DNA of 41,408 bases from Deltaproteobacteria bacterium (GTDB taxonomy: Bacteria; Myxococcota_A; Polyangia; Haliangiales; Haliangiaceae). The stretch lies in NCBI GenBank assembly GCA_013813765.1, contig JACCRC010000398.1, positions 1 to 41,408 on the forward strand, given 5' to 3'. Positions within the stretch are counted from its first letter, which is position 1; the number at the start of each line of letters is the position of its first letter. The notes under the pieces are model-generated. The model had not been told where the DNA came from. It saw nothing but the letters and a program-made list of their open reading frames with translations, and ran no database searches. The translations under genes were made by a program, and so were the position numbers. This document shows positions 37,962-41,408 of the stretch, piece by piece.

Positions 37962-38615
37962 GTGGTCGCCGTCGGCGATGTCTTCGCGTTCACAGCCGCA
38001 CGGAAGTGGGTGGCGTGCCAGGTCATCGGCACGATCAACAACTACTGGCAGGTCGTCGTGTTCGATGCGCTCTCGACGAAGCGCCCGTCCGCGAGCATCG
38101 TGAACAAGGCACCGATCTACGTGCTGCGCCACACGCGGCCGAAGAACGAACCGCTCTACCTCGCCTGCCCCGGTGATCCGCCGGCGCGCTTCGAACGCAT
38201 CGGCCGTCGGCCCGTCGCGCTTGCGTTCACGCTGCCAAAGACGTTTCGAACGTCGCCGCGAGCCGGAGAAGACAGCCTGCCCGTCTGGGCGCAGTGGATC
38301 TACGCCGCGGATCAGGTGAAGGACGACCTCGCGAAGCAGCCGACGCCGTTCCACTCGAAGCTGTTCCCGACATGGAAGGCCGTCGACCCGCGCGCTCTCC
38401 GCGCGATCGACGCTGCGGTCACCCGGTTCGCCGCGGCCAAGCCGGCCACGGAAGCTGCGTTGCGTAAGGCCGTCGTCGCGACCAACCGGCACCAAGGCGA
38501 GATCGACACCATCGGTGCCGAGGAGCTCTTCGAGAAGCTCTGCTCGATAGCGAAGCGGAACGGGCTCGATCCCGATCGCGCTGCGGCCGTGATCGACGCA
38601 AGACGCGAGTGGTAG
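37962..38615 (+). CDS. Imm26-like protein
   Basis: The 217-residue protein begins VAVGDVFAFTAARKWVACQV and GTINNYWQVVVFD, which resembles the Imm26 immunity-protein pattern of polymorphic toxin systems. The C-terminal half is helical (RALRAIDAAVTRFAAAKPA, EELFEKLCSIAKRNGLD). The usual start codon is not certain: GTG 37962 is used; CTG 37953 is possible. No adjacent toxin gene is seen, so as an immunity protein it would be an orphan, or the fold is used for something else. The match is weak. Confidence 0.45.
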   Translation: MVAVGDVFAFTAARKWVACQVIGTINNYWQVVVFDALSTKRPSASIVNKAPIYVLRHTRPKNEPLYLACPGDPPARFERIGRRPVALAFTLPKTFRTSPRAGEDSLPVWAQWIYAADQVKDDLAKQPTPFHSKLFPTWKAVDPRALRAIDAAVTRFAAAKPATEAALRKAVVATNRHQGEIDTIGAEELFEKLCSIAKRNGLDPDRAAAVIDARREW

Positions 38616-38627
38616 CTTCCATCCACG

Positions 38628-39416
38628 TCACGATCGAACGCGCGCGCGTGGACCGGCCTGGGTCGCTCGTTGCTTCCGTCGTGAGCTCGGCACCTCGCGG
38701 AAGTCGATCCGCCCGTAAAGCATCCAGCCCTCGCGCAACAGCCACGTCTTCGGCAGCCAGACGATCATCGCCTCGTAGGTCGCCGGCACCTTCCACATGA
38801 CCAGCTTCTTCTCGAGTGCCTTCCAGCCCGTGAACGAGCAGCCCGACGAGAACGGATCGACGTTCCAGCTCATCCCGCGATCCTCGCGGTGCTTGCGCCA
38901 GTTGTTCAGCACGTACGCGAGCGCATGGCGCGCCTGCCGGCGGCTCCGGATCACCTCCGAGTGATAGCGGTCGGTGAACACCTTCCCGCGCCGCCGCTGC
39001 TTCCACTTGAGCCCGGCGTTCATGTGCTTCGCGGCCGAGATCTCGAAGGCCTGCAGGCCGCGGCTCAGTGCGCGCTTGCCGTCCGCCTCGACGAGCAGGT
39101 GCACGTGCAGGCGCTGGATCGAGAGGTGAACGATCCGGAAGTCCTCGCGCGAGGCAACGGCGAGCGTCGCGGCCCGGAGCGCGCGGTACATGCTGCGGCG
39201 GCGGAGGTTTCCCATCACCTCCTCGACGCGCAGCACGATGTGCAGTGGCTCGCTCGCCTTGAACGACTCGCGAATCGTGTGCGGTGAGCCGGCCCCGGGC
39301 TTGCGCGGACGGCCCACCGGGCGCGCGCCCTTCTTCCGCTTGCGCGCCTTCTTCGTCCCGTCCTCATTCAACCAGTCCTGCTGGACATGGCGCTTCCGTT
39401 CTCTCGGCCTTGCCAT
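38628..39416 (-). CDS. Y1/RAYT-type transposase-like protein
   Basis: The 262-residue protein begins with a very basic tail (RKRKKGARPVGRPRKP). It then has a Y1/HUH nuclease core: HLSIQRLHVHLLVEAD with His104 and His106, and the candidate catalytic Tyr168 in HALAYVLNNWRKHR. This matches REP-associated tyrosine transposases (RAYTs) and IS200-like Y1 transposases; RAYTs act on short palindromic REP sequences near their genes. The basic N-terminal extension and the C-terminal domain (~185-262) are not typical. ATG 39416 starts just beside the hairpin-rich repeats at 39614-40356, which may be its substrate. Confidence 0.8.
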   Translation of the reverse strand: MARPRERKRHVQQDWLNEDGTKKARKRKKGARPVGRPRKPGAGSPHTIRESFKASEPLHIVLRVEEVMGNLRRRSMYRALRAATLAVASREDFRIVHLSIQRLHVHLLVEADGKRALSRGLQAFEISAAKHMNAGLKWKQRRRGKVFTDRYHSEVIRSRRQARHALAYVLNNWRKHREDRGMSWNVDPFSSGCSFTGWKALEKKLVMWKVPATYEAMIVWLPKTWLLREGWMLYGRIDFREVPSSRRKQRATQAGPRARVRS

Positions 39417-39613
39417 GAATCCGTTCTACCACCCGGCCACTCGGCGCACTACAATTTTCGCCGATATTTTTCGGATTTCCATCTCCTGTCCATCGCCATC
39501 TCGACCCCTGCCTGCATGGTTTGTTTACCGATTCCGTTCGAGGCGACAATCGCGCTTGGAGCGCGCGAGGGTCTGGGTTCTGCACCGACCGGCTCGGTCT
39601 GGATCTTCTCTCT

Positions 39614-39890
39614 GAACCACAAGGTTCGGAACAGGCGGCCTCCGCGCGAGAGCCAGCGCGTGTGGAGACTTTGCGGCGGGCGCGCTCCTCACGTGCGTGA
39701 CGAGCTGTTGCCGTGCACAGAATCCGCGCGCGAGGCCGAGCGTTCTGCACGGTGACTCGTCCTGGGATACCCAGGCGCAAGGCCACGTGGCCCACCTGCG
39801 CGCGCCTGACGAGAACACGCGCACGCTGTCACCGGTGCCGGACCGGTGGACGGCGTACAGTCGCGACAGCATCGAAGTCGCCGCCCGCCG
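39614..39890. repeat. Long direct repeat, copy A
   Basis: This ~277-bp unit is clearly related to copy B at 40078-40356, from GAACC-ACAA-GGTTC (a 5-bp hairpin) at the left end to ATCGAAGTCGCCGCCCGCCG at the right. It contains several inverted repeats: CCGTGCACAGAA against TTCTGCACGG, CCTGGGATACCCAGG, GGCCACGTGGCC, and CACCGG-TGCCGGA-CCGGTG. Confidence 0.85.
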
Positions 39891-40077
39891 GTCCTTGGAC
39901 AACTCTTCGAGTTGCCCACACCGCTGCCAGCTCTGATTCCACCGGCCCCGGAGTTTTCTTCTTTTTCCCGGAGTACCTCGCGCGTGCTCCGTGCTCCGGC
40001 GCGCGCCGCTATCGTTGATCGGGCCCCGAGGCCGAGCGCTCTCCACGGCGGCTCGTGCTGGATCTCCTCTTCTCCCC

Positions 40078-40356
40078 GAACCAAAAGGTTCGGAACCGGC
40101 GGCTTCCGCGCGAGAGCCAGCGCGTGTGGAGTCTGTGCGGCGGGCGCGCTCCTCACGTGCGCCACGAGCCGACGCGCGGCCGTGCACAGAATCCACACGC
40201 GAGGCCGAGCGTTCTGCACGGCATCTCGTCCTGGGACACCGAGGCGCCGGGCCACGCGGCCCACCCGCGCGCCTGACGAGAACACGCGCACGCTGTTACC
40301 GATGCCGGACCGGTGGACGGTGTGCAGTGCGAGAGCATCGAAGTCGCCGCCCGCCG
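40078..40356. repeat. Long direct repeat, copy B
   Basis: Second copy, starting 464 bases after copy A. It differs by point changes, and loops change more than stems in places: the left hairpin is GAACC-AAAA-GGTTC where A has ACAA. The stems around CCGTGCACAGAA/TTCTGCACGG are kept. Similarity extends leftwards to about 40050 (CTCGTGCTGGATC against CTCGGTCTGGATC at about 39593). Confidence 0.85.
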
Positions 40357-40429
40357 TCAACGCCCCACCGGCCCCCGCCTTCACGGGTGCCCGCGCGGCC
40401 GCTTCGGTCCGAGCGGCGAAGCAGTCGGT

Positions 40430-40967
40430 TCAGACCACCGAGCGCCGGAGTCGGTCGGGACCATCCGCGGCGACGGTGTCGCAGATCGCGTCCAGCTTCG
40501 CGAACACGTCCCAGGCTTCGCGGCTTGTAGCCCCTACGATCACAGCCAACGCGGCGCTCGAGCGCGTCCACCCGCTTGCCCTTCCACAGCTTGTCGGCGA
40601 GCGCGACCAGCAGAGCCTCGAGCGTTGTCGACGGACCGTCCCACGCCGCGTGCGTCACGCAGAACCGCGCGATCGCCGCCGGCACACCGTGCGAGAGCAG
40701 CAGAGATTGGCCGGCCGACTCGTGCCGACTACCGGGCTCGCTCATCTCCTCCGGGTGCACGACCTTGCCTGCATCGTGAAGCGCCGCTCCGACAAGCACC
40801 GCCTGCGGATCGAACGACGCGGCGAGCTCGATACGCAGGCCCTCGCACAGCAGCGTGGCAGCCTCGAGCACGAGCTCGTGATGGCGCACGAGCCACGGTG
40901 AGGCGCCGAGCTCTGCGAGTAGCTGGAGAGACGCTGCGGGCGTCATGCGGCGCTCGGAAAACATCAT
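40430..40967 (-). pseudogene. HD-domain phosphohydrolase-like gene, frameshifted near 40555
   Basis: From ATG 40967 (or 40964/40946) the product reads MTPAASLQLLAELGASPWLV, VLEAATLLCEGLRIELA, AALHDAGKVVHPEEMSEPG, THAAWDGPSTTLEALLVALADKLWKGKRVDALER. This is a complete HD-type hydrolase core with metal-binding His-Asp. After DALER the frame continues as an Arg-rich tail. In another frame the DNA instead reads ALAVIVGATSREAWDVFAKL, DAICDTVAADG and a stop at 40430-40432, the likely true C terminus. The shift (insertion of 1 or deletion of 2 bases) falls in a GCGGCGCTCGAGCGCG stretch at about 40551-40565. It could be a sequencing error or a real mutation. Confidence 0.6.
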
Positions 40968-40990
40968 CGGCCGCGTGGAGCTCGCCCTAG

Positions 40991-41408
40991 AAGCGGCCGC
41001 GCGAGACCATCGCGGTCTCGGGCAACGGGCCGAGCTCAACTGCGGTGCCGACTGCATGGAGTCGTATCTCTTCAACACGCCGGTCACCCTGACCGCGGTC
41101 GCGAACTCGACGACGTCGGACTTCGGCGGCTGGAACGGGGGCGGTTGCACCGGCACCGCGCCGTGCACCGTCACGATGAGCCAGGCGCAGACCGTGACCG
41201 CGACGTTCAACCTCAAGCAGTACACTGCGGGTGGCGAAGACCGGCGATGGGTTCGGCACGGTGACCGGCAGCGTGCACTGCGGCACGGCCTGCGCGGCCC
41301 AGTCGGTCACGGTGTCGCACGGCACCGCGATCTCCCTGACCGCCGCGGCTGCGACCTCGAGCTCGCAGCTGTCGACGTTCACCGGCTGGGGCGGCGGCGC
41401 CTGTACCG
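40991..41408 (+). pseudogene. Broken InlB-type (Bacterial_repeat_2) surface-protein fragment
   Basis: The fragment runs off the window. It carries two ~75-residue repeats of the InlB B-repeat type: LNCGADCMESYLFNTPVTLT, FGGWNGGGCTGTAPCTVTMS and QAQTVTATFNLKQY, then VAKTGDGFGTVTGSVHCGTA and STFTGWGGGACT. No start codon is seen: the frame with ETIAVSGNG begins just after a TAG (40988-40990), and frames change near 41030 and again at 41226, where one added base would restore LKQYTLRVAKTGDG. Such repeats belong to large secreted or adhesive proteins. This may be a decayed gene or a low-quality end of the sequence. Confidence 0.5.

Larger units (their letters stand above)
39417..40429. other. Non-coding repeat region upstream of the transposase gene
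   Basis: About 1 kb without a credible gene. It contains an AT-richer patch (about 39440-39530), then two long direct repeats and extra copies of a short motif like GAGGCCGAGCGTTCTGCACG (at about 39732, 40028 and 40201, with a weaker one near 39580). Open frames here are just repeats read in frame and have no start-site or family support. Confidence 0.6.

Noticed and set aside
37962..38615. Toxin-immunity pair with the neighbouring metallopeptidase
   Set aside because: The Imm26-like match is weak, the metallopeptidase lacks a secretion or polymorphic-toxin trailer, and it is coupled to lipB rather than to this gene.
39614..40356. Possible CRISPR array
   Set aside because: Only two long units of about 280 bases exist, with diverged sequence and no regular short spacers, and no cas genes are present.
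39689..40384. Open minus-strand frames with repeated VHRSGxGxSVRVFSSGAR text
   Set aside because: The protein similarity simply reflects the DNA direct repeats; frames differ between copies and have no signal, domain or ribosome-binding support.

Overview
The window is 41.4 kb of very GC-rich bacterial DNA. The content points to a myxobacterium-like member of the Myxococcota. Evidence: many short lipoproteins with 'LxGC' lipoboxes, two Hanks-type Ser/Thr kinases (one fused to an AAA ATPase and a helical-repeat region), an FHA regulator, a PAS histidine kinase, an Oar-receptor-like sequence, a TcdB/SpvB-like secreted protein and GTG/TTG starts. I cannot place it more finely from sequence alone. 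No phage or plasmid backbone is visible.

Layout. 1-2.5 kb: tRNA-Leu(GAG) with its own promoter, a CPBP membrane protease and a SpoIID/LytB-domain exported protein. 2.6-7.4 kb: a short MetE-like methyltransferase, tail-to-tail with a minus-strand operon (SAM methyltransferase, GT-C-type membrane glycosyltransferase with a frameshift, TSP3-repeat lipoprotein). 7.5-16 kb: a plus-strand lipoprotein with six RLAVN pentapeptides, then a minus-strand run (Ser/Thr kinase, kinase-AAA-TPR giant, second RLAVN lipoprotein, beta-propeller-like lipoprotein, J-domain protein). 15.9-18.5 kb: PAS histidine kinase and lipoprotein, converging on a DUF4178-like protein. 18.5-25.9 kb: 2-oxoacid dehydrogenase E1-beta and E2, FHA-AAA-Fis regulator, GYF/AIM24 protein, two small lipoproteins, E1-alpha. 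25.9-30.3 kb: a truncated SpvB/TcdB-like protein with a coupled small gene, and a Uma2-family protein. 30.5-38.6 kb: a mosaic DUF4139 lipoprotein, E3 (lpd), a lipoprotein, a degenerate SRAP protein, a LysE-type exporter, lipB, a metallopeptidase and an Imm26-like protein. 38.6-41.4 kb: a Y1/RAYT-type transposase, two ~280-bp hairpin-rich direct repeats, a frameshifted HD-domain gene and a broken InlB-repeat gene running off the end.

Functional theme. All subunits of one 2-oxoacid dehydrogenase complex (E1-alpha, E1-beta, E2, E3) plus the lipoylation enzyme LipB lie within about 18.5 kb, but are interleaved with signalling and envelope genes rather than forming one operon. The rest is mostly envelope and signalling functions.

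Most unusual items: (1) an SRAP protein in which all four catalytic residues appear replaced; (2) an NtrC-like FHA protein without the GAFTGA loop; (3) a DUF4139 lipoprotein with pieces resembling Oar TonB-receptor plugs inserted in it; (4) two RLAVN-repeat lipoproteins, one with an Asp/His-rich tail; (5) long structured repeats upstream of the RAYT-like gene. Single-base frameshifts at about 6360, 40555, 41030 and 41226 suggest local sequence errors or gene decay, and need read-level checking.
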